From NCBI GenBank assembly GCA_020725585.1, contig DYES01000028.1, forward strand, positions 1-64,000: a DNA stretch of 64,000 nt, written 5' to 3'. Origin of the DNA: Desulfovirgula sp. Its GTDB lineage: Bacteria; Bacillota; Desulfotomaculia; Desulfotomaculales; Nap2-2B. Under the pieces are notes generated by a model. The model saw only the letters and a list, made by a program, of their open reading frames with translations. It ran no database searches and had not been told where the DNA came from. A program made the position numbers and the translations under genes. Positions 35,990 to 44,687 of this stretch are shown piece by piece; the first letter of the stretch is position 1, and each line of letters opens with the position of its first letter.

Positions 35990-36450
35990 TGCGCTGGTTA
36001 AACTATGGATGCAGGGTCCGTAATGGCCGAGCCAAGACTGCTGCAGGGTCGAAAGGCTCTGCAGCAGTCGGCCAAAGGCTGATACCGGGTCGGAAGGGCT
36101 CGGTATCAGCCGGCGGGCAGATCCGTAGATGTTCCGGCAGGCTCTGCAGCAATCCGAAGGATTGCTGCAGGGTCACAAGGGACATCTGCGGGTCGAGCTA
36201 AGATCAGTGCTGGTGCCGGAACGACAACTGGGTTTTGTCTTGGGTCCGCCGTAGTCGAGAGATTACGGCGGGCTCACAAGGTATCTGCACTGGTCGAGCA
36301 CAAGGTCATTATGGGTTTCGTAATGGTCTACGGCAGCCGAAAGGTTGTCGTAGGCTGCGCAGAAATCCGTAATGGCCGGAGCGAAGGTCATTACGGGCTC
36401 CTAACATAGTCCGGCACTCAGATCTTGATTTGAGTGCCGGACTTTGTTTT
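35990..36450 (+). ncRNA. Candidate large structured noncoding RNA (about 460 nt)
   Basis: No supported ORF; dense compensating helices: 36036-36050/36055-36069, 36077-36091/36097-36111, 36123-36135/36179-36191, 36144-36155/36159-36170, 36202-36217/36280-36295, 36246-36256/36261-36271, 36328-36338/36343-36353, 36367-36377/36386-36396; TATAAT at 35980-35985; terminator at the 3' end. Confidence 0.8.
36408..36450 (+). terminator. Intrinsic terminator of the candidate ncRNA
   Basis: AGTCCGGCACTCAGAT CTTG ATTTGAGTGCCGGACT + TTGTTTT; U-tract only on the + strand. Confidence 0.9.
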
Positions 36451-36474
36451 CATGATGCTTTGTATTTTAACTCT

Positions 36475-37377
36475 TTAGACCGTCTCCAGCGCCCTGGCTC
36501 CGACGGGGCTGATATTCAAAACCATAGTGCGGGCGCGGATGCCGCTTTGCTGGAAGGTGTCCCGCATCACGCGGGCGATCAGCTCAAAGTTGCCGTCCGC
36601 AAACGCGAGCAGGCTGGGCCCTGCCCCGCTCAAACAAACGCCGCGGGCCCCGGCCAGGCGGGCGGCGGCGAGCACCTTTTTCATCCCCGGCACCAGCGAA
36701 GCCCGGTAAGGCTGGTGGATCCGGTCTTCCATGGCCGTCGGCAAAAGGCTCAAGTCGCCCTGGTGGAAGGCGGTGATTAAAAGAGCCAGTCGCCCCAGGT
36801 TAAATACCGTATCCTGCAGGCTCACCAGTTGGGGCAAGACGTCCCGGGCAGTTTTTGTCAACACGGAAAAATCGGGAACGGCCAGGACTGCTTTTAAGCC
36901 CCGCGGGGGGGGAATCTTGACGTATTTTATCTCGCCGTCCACAGCTACCGAAACGACGATCCCTCCCAACAGGGCCGGGGCCACATTGTCGGGGTGGCCC
37001 TCCATGGCGGTCGCCAGGGCCAACAGCTCTTTTTGCGACAGCTTATTACCCGCCAGGATATTGGCCGCAATTAATCCGCCCACAATGGCCGCCGCGCTGC
37101 TGCCCAGGCCCCTGGCCACGGGAATCTGGTTGAGCAATTTAATTTTTAAACCTTGAGGGACGCTTTCCGTGTGTTTAAAAACACGCATGGCGGCCCGGTA
37201 AACGATGTTGCTTTCGTCCCGGGCAATATCGGCGGCGCCCTCTCCCTGAACTTCGATCAAAAGCCCGGCATTGGCGCGCGCCATTTCCACCGTGTTGTAC
37301 AGCTGGAGGGCCATGCCGAGGCAGTCGAAACCCGGCCCCAGGTTGGCCGCGGTGGCCGGCACCTGCACACGAACCAT
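36475..37377 (-). CDS. thrB: Homoserine kinase
   Basis: VRVQVPATAANLGPGFDCLGMAL; PVARGLGSSAAAIVGGL. Confidence 0.95.
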   Translation of the reverse strand: MVRVQVPATAANLGPGFDCLGMALQLYNTVEMARANAGLLIEVQGEGAADIARDESNIVYRAAMRVFKHTESVPQGLKIKLLNQIPVARGLGSSAAAIVGGLIAANILAGNKLSQKELLALATAMEGHPDNVAPALLGGIVVSVAVDGEIKYVKIPPPRGLKAVLAVPDFSVLTKTARDVLPQLVSLQDTVFNLGRLALLITAFHQGDLSLLPTAMEDRIHQPYRASLVPGMKKVLAAARLAGARGVCLSGAGPSLLAFADGNFELIARVMRDTFQQSGIRARTMVLNISPVGARALETV

Positions 37378-37409
37378 GAAAACATTCTCCTTCTCCGCCA
37401 GGAAAGGGG

Positions 37410-38720
37410 CTATAACGCGCCTTCCTGCAGATCCTCTTCCTCCACCCGGATCACAGCACACACTTCGTCCACTGCGGACAGTCTTTCCACAATGTTCAGG
37501 GCGTCCCTTAAATTTTGCTCGCTCACTTTGTGGGTAACCATCACTATTTCTGCGCGGCGGCCGTCCGTATGCTTCTGAATTACGGAAGCCAGGCTCACCT
37601 CTTTATCGCCAAAAGCATAAGCAATGGAGGCGAGCACCCCCGGGCGGTCCGCCACCACCAAACGCAGGTAGTATTTGCTTTGCATTTGCCCGATGGGAAG
37701 GATGGGCTTTTGCTCAAAACAGGTGCAGCCGTTTCGCCCGGAAACCCTGTTTAAGCGGTTGCGGGCGGCTTCCACGATATCGGCGGCTACCGCGCTTCCC
37801 GTGGGCAGCTCTCCGGCTCCCCGCCCGTAAAACATGGTGTTTCCCACGGCGTCTCCCTGAACGTAGATGGCGTTGAAAACACCGCTCACCGAGGCCAGCG
37901 GATGGAGCCTGGGAATGAGCGTGGGGTGCACCCTTACCTCGATCCCCTCTTTTGTCTCTTTGGCGATCCCCAAGAGTTTGATCACGTAGTTTAATTCACC
38001 CGCGTAGGCAATATCGCGATCGCTGATCCGGCTGATTCCCTCGACGTAAATATGCTCCGTTTCCACCCGGCTGTTAAAAGCGATGGAGGCCAAAATCGCC
38101 AGCTTGCGGGCGGCGTCTAAACCCTCAATATCCGCGCTGGGATCGGCTTCCGCGTAGCCTTTTTCCCGCGCCTGGGCAAGGGCTTCTGCAAAACTTGTCC
38201 CTTCGGCAGTCATTTTGGAAAGTATATAATTAGTTGTGCCGTTAATAATCCCCATGATTTTAGTAATCCGGTTGGCCGCCAGGCAGTGTTTTAAGGGCCT
38301 GATGATCGGTATGCCGCCGCCGACGCTCCCCTCGAAAAGCAGGTCCACTCCGCTCACCGCCGCCGCCTCGAATAGCTCCCGGCCGTGGGCGGCAATCATA
38401 TCCTTATTGGCGGTGACTACGCTTTTCCCGTTTTGCAGGGCCTGCAGAGCGTAATCGAGGGCAGGGCGAATCCCCCCCATGACTTCCACCACGATCTCTA
38501 TTTCGGGGTCGTCGACCACTTCCCGATAATCGGCAGTCAAAATTTCCGGTTTTAGTTCGAGCCCCCGGTCTTTATTCAGTTCGCGGACCAGGATGCGGGC
38601 AATTTCCAGCCGGGCGCCGGTTCTTTGCGCGATTTTTTCCGCGTTCCCGACAAGAATCCGGTACACCCCCCTGCCCACCGTGCCCAGGCCGAGCAAGCCT
38701 ACCTTGATTACCTTTTCCAA
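37410..38720 (-). CDS. hom: Homoserine dehydrogenase with ACT domain
   Basis: VGLLGLGTVGRGVYRIL; VTANKDMIAAHG; FEGSVGGGIPII; C-terminal ACT. Confidence 0.95.
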   Translation of the reverse strand: MEKVIKVGLLGLGTVGRGVYRILVGNAEKIAQRTGARLEIARILVRELNKDRGLELKPEILTADYREVVDDPEIEIVVEVMGGIRPALDYALQALQNGKSVVTANKDMIAAHGRELFEAAAVSGVDLLFEGSVGGGIPIIRPLKHCLAANRITKIMGIINGTTNYILSKMTAEGTSFAEALAQAREKGYAEADPSADIEGLDAARKLAILASIAFNSRVETEHIYVEGISRISDRDIAYAGELNYVIKLLGIAKETKEGIEVRVHPTLIPRLHPLASVSGVFNAIYVQGDAVGNTMFYGRGAGELPTGSAVAADIVEAARNRLNRVSGRNGCTCFEQKPILPIGQMQSKYYLRLVVADRPGVLASIAYAFGDKEVSLASVIQKHTDGRRAEIVMVTHKVSEQNLRDALNIVERLSAVDEVCAVIRVEEEDLQEGAL

Positions 38721-38843
38721 GCCGAATCGTCTCCTTCACTAAAAATGTGCTAAAGATGATGCCTTTTTGCCCATGTTCTTCTTTGCCCATGTTCTTATTC
38801 TTTTTATATCATCAGAGTAAAAAATAAGCAATAATAAAAAAAC

Positions 38844-38870
38844 CAATAAAAAACCGGTCCTTGACCGGTT
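38844..38870 (-). terminator. Terminator downstream of spoIVA
   Basis: AACCGGTC CTT GACCGGTT with TTTTTTATT on the - strand. Confidence 0.75.
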
Positions 38871-38877
38871 AGATGAT

Positions 38878-40386
38878 TTAGATGATGATGCAGATAAGCC
38901 CTCCGCTTCCTTCGTTCACAATTCTCTGTACCGTTTCCTGCAGCTTGGCCTGGGCGTTCTCCGGCATGCGCTGCAGCTTGTTCTGGATGCTTTCCCGGAC
39001 CAGGTCGTTTACCGACTTCCCGAATATTTCTGACTGCCAGATCTTCTGCGGGTTCTCCTCGAACCCCGAAAGCATGTAGCGGACCAGCTCCTCGCACTGC
39101 TTTTCGGTGCCGATGATGGGGGTAATCTCGGCGGTGATGTCGGCCCTGATCATGTGCACTGACGGCGCGCTGGCCTTTAATTTTACTCCGAACCGGCTGC
39201 CCTGGCGGATCAACTGCGGTTCCTCCAGAGTCATTTCGTCCAGGCTGGGCATAACCACGCCGTAACCGGTTTCCTTTACTTCCCTTAAGGCGGTGGCCAC
39301 TTTATCGTATTCCCGCTTGGCCACGGCAAGTTCCCTCATCAGGCGCAAAAGCTCGTTTTCTGCCTCGACGGCAAAGCCTGTCTCCTCGCTCAACACCCTG
39401 TAGAACAACCCCGGCGGCGCCGTGATTTCGATGGCCGCCACACCGGTGCCCATATCCATTTTGTCCAACCGGACGGTTTCTATAAAATCATAATCGGCGA
39501 GGCGTTCCACCGCGCCCTGCACGTCACGCAGCCGCCGCACATTTTGGATGGTTTGGTGAACCGCGTCTTCGTAGCTTTTTCGCAGCCAGTGCGCGGTCTC
39601 CAGCTCCTCCACCCAGGAAGGCAAAGAAATATTCACTTCGTTGACGGGGAATTCCATGAGCATTTTTTCCAGGATATACAAAACGTCCTGCTGCGTCATT
39701 TGCAGGCAATCAACCGGCAGCACCGGCACGTCGTACTTCTCGCTCAGTTCCTCGGCCAGCTGCACGGTTTCCGGGTCCCGCGCCCGGGCGCTGTTTAAAA
39801 GCACGATAAAGGGGCGGTTGATTTCTTTTAACTCCGCAATTACCCTTTCTTCCCCTTCGATGTAATTTTCCCGCGGAATATCGGTAATGGTCCCGTCGGT
39901 GGTCACCACGATGCCGATTGTCGAATGTTCGGCAATCACTTTCCGGGTGCCGATTTCCGCCGCCTCCTGGAAGGGAATGGGCTCTTCAAACCAGGGAGTG
40001 GAAACCATCCGCGGGCCGTCTTCTTCCTCGTACCCCAGCGCACCCTCCACCCGGTAACCTACGCAATCGACCAGGCGCACCTTTACCTGCAGGCCCTGGT
40101 TGATGTTAATTTCCACCGCTTCGTTGGGAACAAATTTAGGCTCGGTGGTCATCACCGTCTTTCCGGCGCTGCCCTGGGGGAGTTCGTCCTTGGCCCGTTC
40201 CTTGTCGTAAGGATTTTTAATATTGGGAATCACCAGCAATTCCATGAACCGCCTGATAAAGGTGGACTTGCCCGTGCGCACGCATCCGCAGACCCCGATA
40301 TAGATATCCCCACCGGTGCGTTCAGCAATATCGCGGAAAATATCATACTTTTCCATGGGCGTAAATAAGCGCCTCCCTTCTTCCAA
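38878..40386 (-). CDS. spoIVA: Stage IV sporulation protein A
   Basis: YDIFRDIAERTGGDIYIGVCGCVRTGKSTFIRRFMELLVIPNI; ends GSGGLICIII. Confidence 0.97.
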   Translation of the reverse strand: MEEGRRLFTPMEKYDIFRDIAERTGGDIYIGVCGCVRTGKSTFIRRFMELLVIPNIKNPYDKERAKDELPQGSAGKTVMTTEPKFVPNEAVEININQGLQVKVRLVDCVGYRVEGALGYEEEDGPRMVSTPWFEEPIPFQEAAEIGTRKVIAEHSTIGIVVTTDGTITDIPRENYIEGEERVIAELKEINRPFIVLLNSARARDPETVQLAEELSEKYDVPVLPVDCLQMTQQDVLYILEKMLMEFPVNEVNISLPSWVEELETAHWLRKSYEDAVHQTIQNVRRLRDVQGAVERLADYDFIETVRLDKMDMGTGVAAIEITAPPGLFYRVLSEETGFAVEAENELLRLMRELAVAKREYDKVATALREVKETGYGVVMPSLDEMTLEEPQLIRQGSRFGVKLKASAPSVHMIRADITAEITPIIGTEKQCEELVRYMLSGFEENPQKIWQSEIFGKSVNDLVRESIQNKLQRMPENAQAKLQETVQRIVNEGSGGLICIII

Positions 40387-40640
40387 AATTTCCGGGCTGA
40401 TTAATTATCGGAATGTAATGAGGCATCCCCCCTACCGCGCCCCAGCTACCCGCAAAGAGAAGACCCCTTTATTGGCATACTTTAACAATATATATATGAT
40501 AGGTGGCTAAGGTTATATAACCAGGTCGAAAATTTTTCAGGAAATTTCTTGATAAAATTTTATCTTTCCCGGAAGGATTTTTCATAAAATATGTCGAAAA
40601 ACTTTTTTAGCAAGTCTAAGTTGCCGGGGGGCCTGTTTAA

Positions 40641-41597
40641 TTGAAACGGTTGATAATATTTATGACCGCCCCAAAAAAAATAACACTGAAAACCTTTCTG
40701 CCGGGAGCTTTTATTTTGTTTTTTCTCTTTCCTTTCGCGGCCCGTGCCGCCACTTACAGCGTCCAGCCGGGGGACACCCTGTACGGAATCAGCCTGCGCC
40801 ACGGCGTAAGCGTGCAGGCCTTGCAAGAGGCCAACGGCATTACGGGCCACCTCATTTACCCGGGTCAAAAACTAACCATCCCGGATGCAAATCCGGATAC
40901 CTGCCGGAACAAAGCAAGCGAAGAGGTTCTTCAAAGGCTAGAAAATTCAAGGGAAAATCCAAAGCAGCCCCAAGTTTCGTATACAGTGCAGGCCGGCGAC
41001 TGCCTTTACGCCATCGCCGGCCGGTACGGGATAAGTGTGGAAGCCTTAAAACAGGCCAATAACCTTTCTTCTGAACTTATTTACCCGGGACAGGCGCTGG
41101 TCATCCCCGCCCCTACCATCCCCGCCCCGTCCATCCCTGCCCCGCAGGCAGCAAAGCCAGACGCAAGCAAGATCCGGCCGGGAGCAGGCGACCTGCCCTC
41201 GCGCAGCGGTGCAGCATCCCCCCAGCTGGCTAAAAAAGTATTAGGCCTGGCTGCTTCTCTTTTGGGAAGCAGGTACGTTTACGGGGGGTCGGGTCCGCAC
41301 GTTTTTGACTGTTCCGGCTTCGTCGCTTACGTTTTCCGGTCCGTCGGGATCGAACTGCCGCACAGCGCCGCCGCGCAGGCAAAATTCGGCACGCCGGTGG
41401 AAAGGTCCTCTCTTTTGCCGGGCGACCTGGTGTTTTTCAGCTATTACGGCAGCGGGGGAATTGACCACGTGGGGATCTATGTGGGGAACGACGACTTCAT
41501 CCACGCTTCCTCAAAGGGAGGCGTTAAATATTCTTCTTTAAACCAGCCGTATTACCGGCAAAACTACCGCGGGGCAAGACGGTTAATTGCCGGATAA
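40641..41597 (+). CDS. Two LysM domains + NlpC/P60 peptidoglycan endopeptidase
   Basis: [78 protein letters not shown]. Confidence 0.93.
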   Translation: MKRLIIFMTAPKKITLKTFLPGAFILFFLFPFAARAATYSVQPGDTLYGISLRHGVSVQALQEANGITGHLIYPGQKLTIPDANPDTCRNKASEEVLQRLENSRENPKQPQVSYTVQAGDCLYAIAGRYGISVEALKQANNLSSELIYPGQALVIPAPTIPAPSIPAPQAAKPDASKIRPGAGDLPSRSGAASPQLAKKVLGLAASLLGSRYVYGGSGPHVFDCSGFVAYVFRSVGIELPHSAAAQAKFGTPVERSSLLPGDLVFFSYYGSGGIDHVGIYVGNDDFIHASSKGGVKYSSLNQPYYRQNYRGARRLIAG

Positions 41598-42602
41598 GTT
41601 TTGCTCCAGCTCGCAGCGGGGGTCCCTGGTCATTAAATTGACTACCGCTGACCGGGGTGAAAGGCCGGCAAATAAAACCTGGTAAATCTGCTCCGTGATC
41701 GGCATCTCCACCTTGTAGCGCAGGGCCAGCCGGCGCGCCGCGCGCGCCGTCCGTACACCCTCCACCACCATTTTCACTGCCGCCAGGGCCTCTTCCAAAG
41801 ACCTGCCTTTTCCAATTTCGATCCCGGCGCGCCGGTTCCGGCTGTGCATGCTGGTGCAGGTAACAATTAAATCGCCCACTCCGGCCAGGCCGGCAAACGT
41901 GCCGGGGTTGGCGCCCATGACGCTGCCCAGGCGGGCAATCTCCGCCAGGCCGCGGGTCATCAGGGCCGCCTTGGTGTTGTCGCCAAACCCCAATCCGTCG
42001 GCAATGCCCGTGCCCAGCGCAATGACGTTTTTGAGCGCCCCGCCCAGTTCCACGCCTTTAACGTCCGGGCTGGTATACACGCGGAAACTTTCCGTCAGAA
42101 AAAGATTTTGGGCGTCCCGGGCGGCTTCCGGGGAAAAACCTGCGCAAACCACCGCCGTAGGCATGCCCCGCCCGACTTCTTCCGCGTGGCTGGGACCGGA
42201 CAGAACGACGTAAAACCGAGCCCGCTCGGGGCCTGCCTCCTCAAGAAAAACCTCCGACAGGCGAAACAGAGTGTCTTCTTCCAGGCCTTTGGCCACGTTT
42301 ACCACCAGGGCGCGGCGCGGCAAACAGGGAAGCGCCCGGCGCAAGACCTCCCGGAAGGCGTGGGAAGGCACCGCGAAGATAACCGCCTGGGCGTCAGCCA
42401 AGATGGTTTCGAGATCTCTTTTTGCCGCTACATTTTCAGGGAGAATCACTCCCGGCAGGTAACGCGCGTTTTCCCCGCTGTTAATCTCTTCGGCGAGCTC
42501 CTGCCTTCTCGCCCAAAGCTCCACTTGCCGTACTTTTTTGCTTAAAAGCACGGCCAGCGCCGTCGCCCAGCTGCCGGCTCCTAACACGGCTATTTTTTCC
42601 AT
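41583..42602 (-). CDS. gpsA: Glycerol-3-phosphate dehydrogenase [NAD(P)+]
   Basis: [49 protein letters not shown]. Confidence 0.96.
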   Translation of the reverse strand: MEKIAVLGAGSWATALAVLLSKKVRQVELWARRQELAEEINSGENARYLPGVILPENVAAKRDLETILADAQAVIFAVPSHAFREVLRRALPCLPRRALVVNVAKGLEEDTLFRLSEVFLEEAGPERARFYVVLSGPSHAEEVGRGMPTAVVCAGFSPEAARDAQNLFLTESFRVYTSPDVKGVELGGALKNVIALGTGIADGLGFGDNTKAALMTRGLAEIARLGSVMGANPGTFAGLAGVGDLIVTCTSMHSRNRRAGIEIGKGRSLEEALAAVKMVVEGVRTARAARRLALRYKVEMPITEQIYQVLFAGLSPRSAVVNLMTRDPRCELEQNLSGN

Positions 42603-42624
42603 GAATCACCCATCCCTTGTTGTT

Positions 42625-43206
42625 TTACGGCCTCCCAATCCTGGGCTCCGTGCCCGCCAAAAGGCGCCGGATATTGGGCAGATGTTTGTAGACGGCGATA
42701 GCCGCTACGGCCAGCGCAAAGAGAGTATAAGTCCAGGGCCGCGCCAGGACCAGCATGAGAACTGGCAGGGAGCCGGCGGCCACAATTGAGCCCAGGGACA
42801 CATAGCGGAAAACGCCCACCACCGCCAGCCAGAGCGCAAGCCCGATCACCATGACGAGCGGGTCCAAAAGGATAAAAACGCCCAGGGTAGCAGCGATGAT
42901 CTTGCCCCCCTGAAAACCCAAAAAAACCGACCAGGCGTGCCCGGCCAGCGCCGCCAGGGCGGTCAGCAACTGGGCGTCCCCGCCCACCAGCCAGCGGCCC
43001 AGCAGAACGGCAAGCACTCCTTTGCCTACATCCCCGGCCAAAACCAGCAAACCCGCCGCGGGGCCCAGGCTGCGCCAAACGTTGGTGGTCCCGATATTAC
43101 CGCTGCCGCGAAGCCGGATGTCGATTCCTTTTGACCGGGCCACCAGGTAGCCGATGGGAACCGCTCCAATCAAATAGCTAATGACGAGGATGAAAATAAG
43201 TTTCAT
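42625..43206 (-). CDS. plsY: Glycerol-3-phosphate acyltransferase
   Basis: SYLIGAVPIGYLVARSKGIDIRLRGSGNIGTTNVWRSLG; GHAWSVFLGFQGGK. Confidence 0.95.
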   Translation of the reverse strand: MKLIFILVISYLIGAVPIGYLVARSKGIDIRLRGSGNIGTTNVWRSLGPAAGLLVLAGDVGKGVLAVLLGRWLVGGDAQLLTALAALAGHAWSVFLGFQGGKIIAATLGVFILLDPLVMVIGLALWLAVVGVFRYVSLGSIVAAGSLPVLMLVLARPWTYTLFALAVAAIAVYKHLPNIRRLLAGTEPRIGRP

Positions 43207-43258
43207 CGCAAACCCCCTCTTCGTTGCTATTTCGCAAATAACGTTTTTTTGACAATGC

Positions 43259-44569
43259 TTATTCCCGGCGCCGGCGAAGGTGAAAACGCAGCGGGGTGCC
43301 CGTGAAACCGTAAGCCTCCCGGAGCCGGTTTTCCAGGTAGCGTTGATAAGAAAAATGCATCAGCTCCGGGTCGTTGACAAAAAGCACAAAGGTCGGCGGC
43401 CTGGATTTAATTTGCGTGCCGTAAAAAATTTTGAGCCTTTTTCCTTTCTGGGCCGGGGGCGGAAACCGGAACTGCAGGTCGAATAAAAGATCGTTTAGGG
43501 AGCCCGTGCCGATTTTTCTGCTGAACTCTTCCCAAACGAGTGTCACCAGGTCAAGCAGCTGGCGCACCCCTTTGCCGGTGAGCGCGGAGGTGAAGACGAC
43601 CGGGGCGTAAGTTAAAAAGAGCAGTTCCTGGTAAATCTCTTCCCGGTAGCGGTCGGCCGTCCGCCCGTCTTTTTTGACCAGGTCCCACTTGTTGACTACC
43701 AGAATGCTGGCCTTCCCTTTTTCATGCACGTAACCGGCGATCCGCTTATCCTGCTCGGTGACCCCTTTTAATGCGTCCAGCATGACCAGCGACACATCGC
43801 AAACGTCAATTGCCCTCAAGGCGCGGATCACGCTGTACCTTTCCGTGGCTTCGTTTATTTTGCTCTTGCGCCGGATGCCGGCGGTATCGACCAGCGAGAA
43901 CTGGCGCCCGCCATGTTCAAACAGGGTATCGACGGCGTCGCGGGTGGTGCCCGGCTGCTCGCTCACGATTACCCGCTCCGCTCCCAAAATCCTGTTCACC
44001 AGGGAAGACTTGCCCACGTTGGGCCTGCCCACGACGGCCACCCTGATCAGGCCGTCCAAACGGGTCTCCTCTTCTTGTTCGGGCAGGGCCTGGATAATTT
44101 TATCCAGCAGGTCACCGGTATTTAACCCCTGCTCGGCAGAAACGGGAATAGGCTCCCCCAGGCCCAGACGAAAGAAGTCGTAGTGCTCTCCGGAAAATTT
44201 TTCCGCCTTGTTGGCCACCAGCAAAACGGGCTTTTCAGAACGCCGCAGGGCCCTGGCGATCTCTTCGTCCCCCGAGGCAAGCCCGGCGCGAACGTCCACG
44301 ACGAACAAAAGGACGTCGGCTTCCGCAATGGCCAGCTCCACCTGGCGGCGGGTCTTCTCGGAAATCTCGTCCGTCTCCTGAAAGTCAAGGCCGCCGGTAT
44401 CCACCAGGGTAAATACGCGCCCGCACCACTCCACGTCCTTGTAAAGGCGGTCCCGCGTCACTCCCGGCCTTTCTTCAACAATAGCCACGCGCCCTCCCAC
44501 CAGGCGGTTAAACAAAGTCGATTTACCCACATTCGGCCGTCCCACGATGGCGACAATCGGCTTGGGCAT
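43259..44569 (-). CDS. der: Ribosome biogenesis GTPase Der
   Basis: Two G domains: GRPNVGKSTLFNRLVG and GRPNVGKSSLVNRILG; KH-like C-terminus. Confidence 0.97.
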   Translation of the reverse strand: MPKPIVAIVGRPNVGKSTLFNRLVGGRVAIVEERPGVTRDRLYKDVEWCGRVFTLVDTGGLDFQETDEISEKTRRQVELAIAEADVLLFVVDVRAGLASGDEEIARALRRSEKPVLLVANKAEKFSGEHYDFFRLGLGEPIPVSAEQGLNTGDLLDKIIQALPEQEEETRLDGLIRVAVVGRPNVGKSSLVNRILGAERVIVSEQPGTTRDAVDTLFEHGGRQFSLVDTAGIRRKSKINEATERYSVIRALRAIDVCDVSLVMLDALKGVTEQDKRIAGYVHEKGKASILVVNKWDLVKKDGRTADRYREEIYQELLFLTYAPVVFTSALTGKGVRQLLDLVTLVWEEFSRKIGTGSLNDLLFDLQFRFPPPAQKGKRLKIFYGTQIKSRPPTFVLFVNDPELMHFSYQRYLENRLREAYGFTGTPLRFHLRRRRE

Positions 44570-44609
44570 AAAAAGCTCACATCCTAATTAAATCAGCATG
44601 AGCAGTTTC

Positions 44610-44685
44610 ACCTGGCGTTCGTCCAGCGCGCATAAAGATGTTCCTTTCGGACAAACGCCAGGTTTCGCTGATCGAAAGCAAAGGT
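44610..44685. repeat. Imperfect inverted repeat plus dispersed-repeat copy D
   Basis: ACCTGGCGTTCGTCC (44610-) / GGACAAACGCCAGGT (44649-44663), then TTCGCTGATCGAAAGCAAAGG. Confidence 0.65.
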
Positions 44686-44687
44686 TA

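Noticed and set aside
36003-36185. 60-aa - strand ORF in the candidate RNA
   Set aside because: No RBS, low-complexity product of palindromic helices; terminator orientation supports + strand RNA instead.
36408-36450. Terminator assigned to thrB
   Set aside because: The T-tract lies only on the + strand side; on the - strand the hairpin is followed by ATGTTAGG, so it does not fit thrB transcription.
41102-41150. Tandem [15 protein letters not shown] repeat as a functional DNA repeat
   Set aside because: It is the proline-rich linker between LysM and NlpC/P60 domains; ordinary for such proteins.
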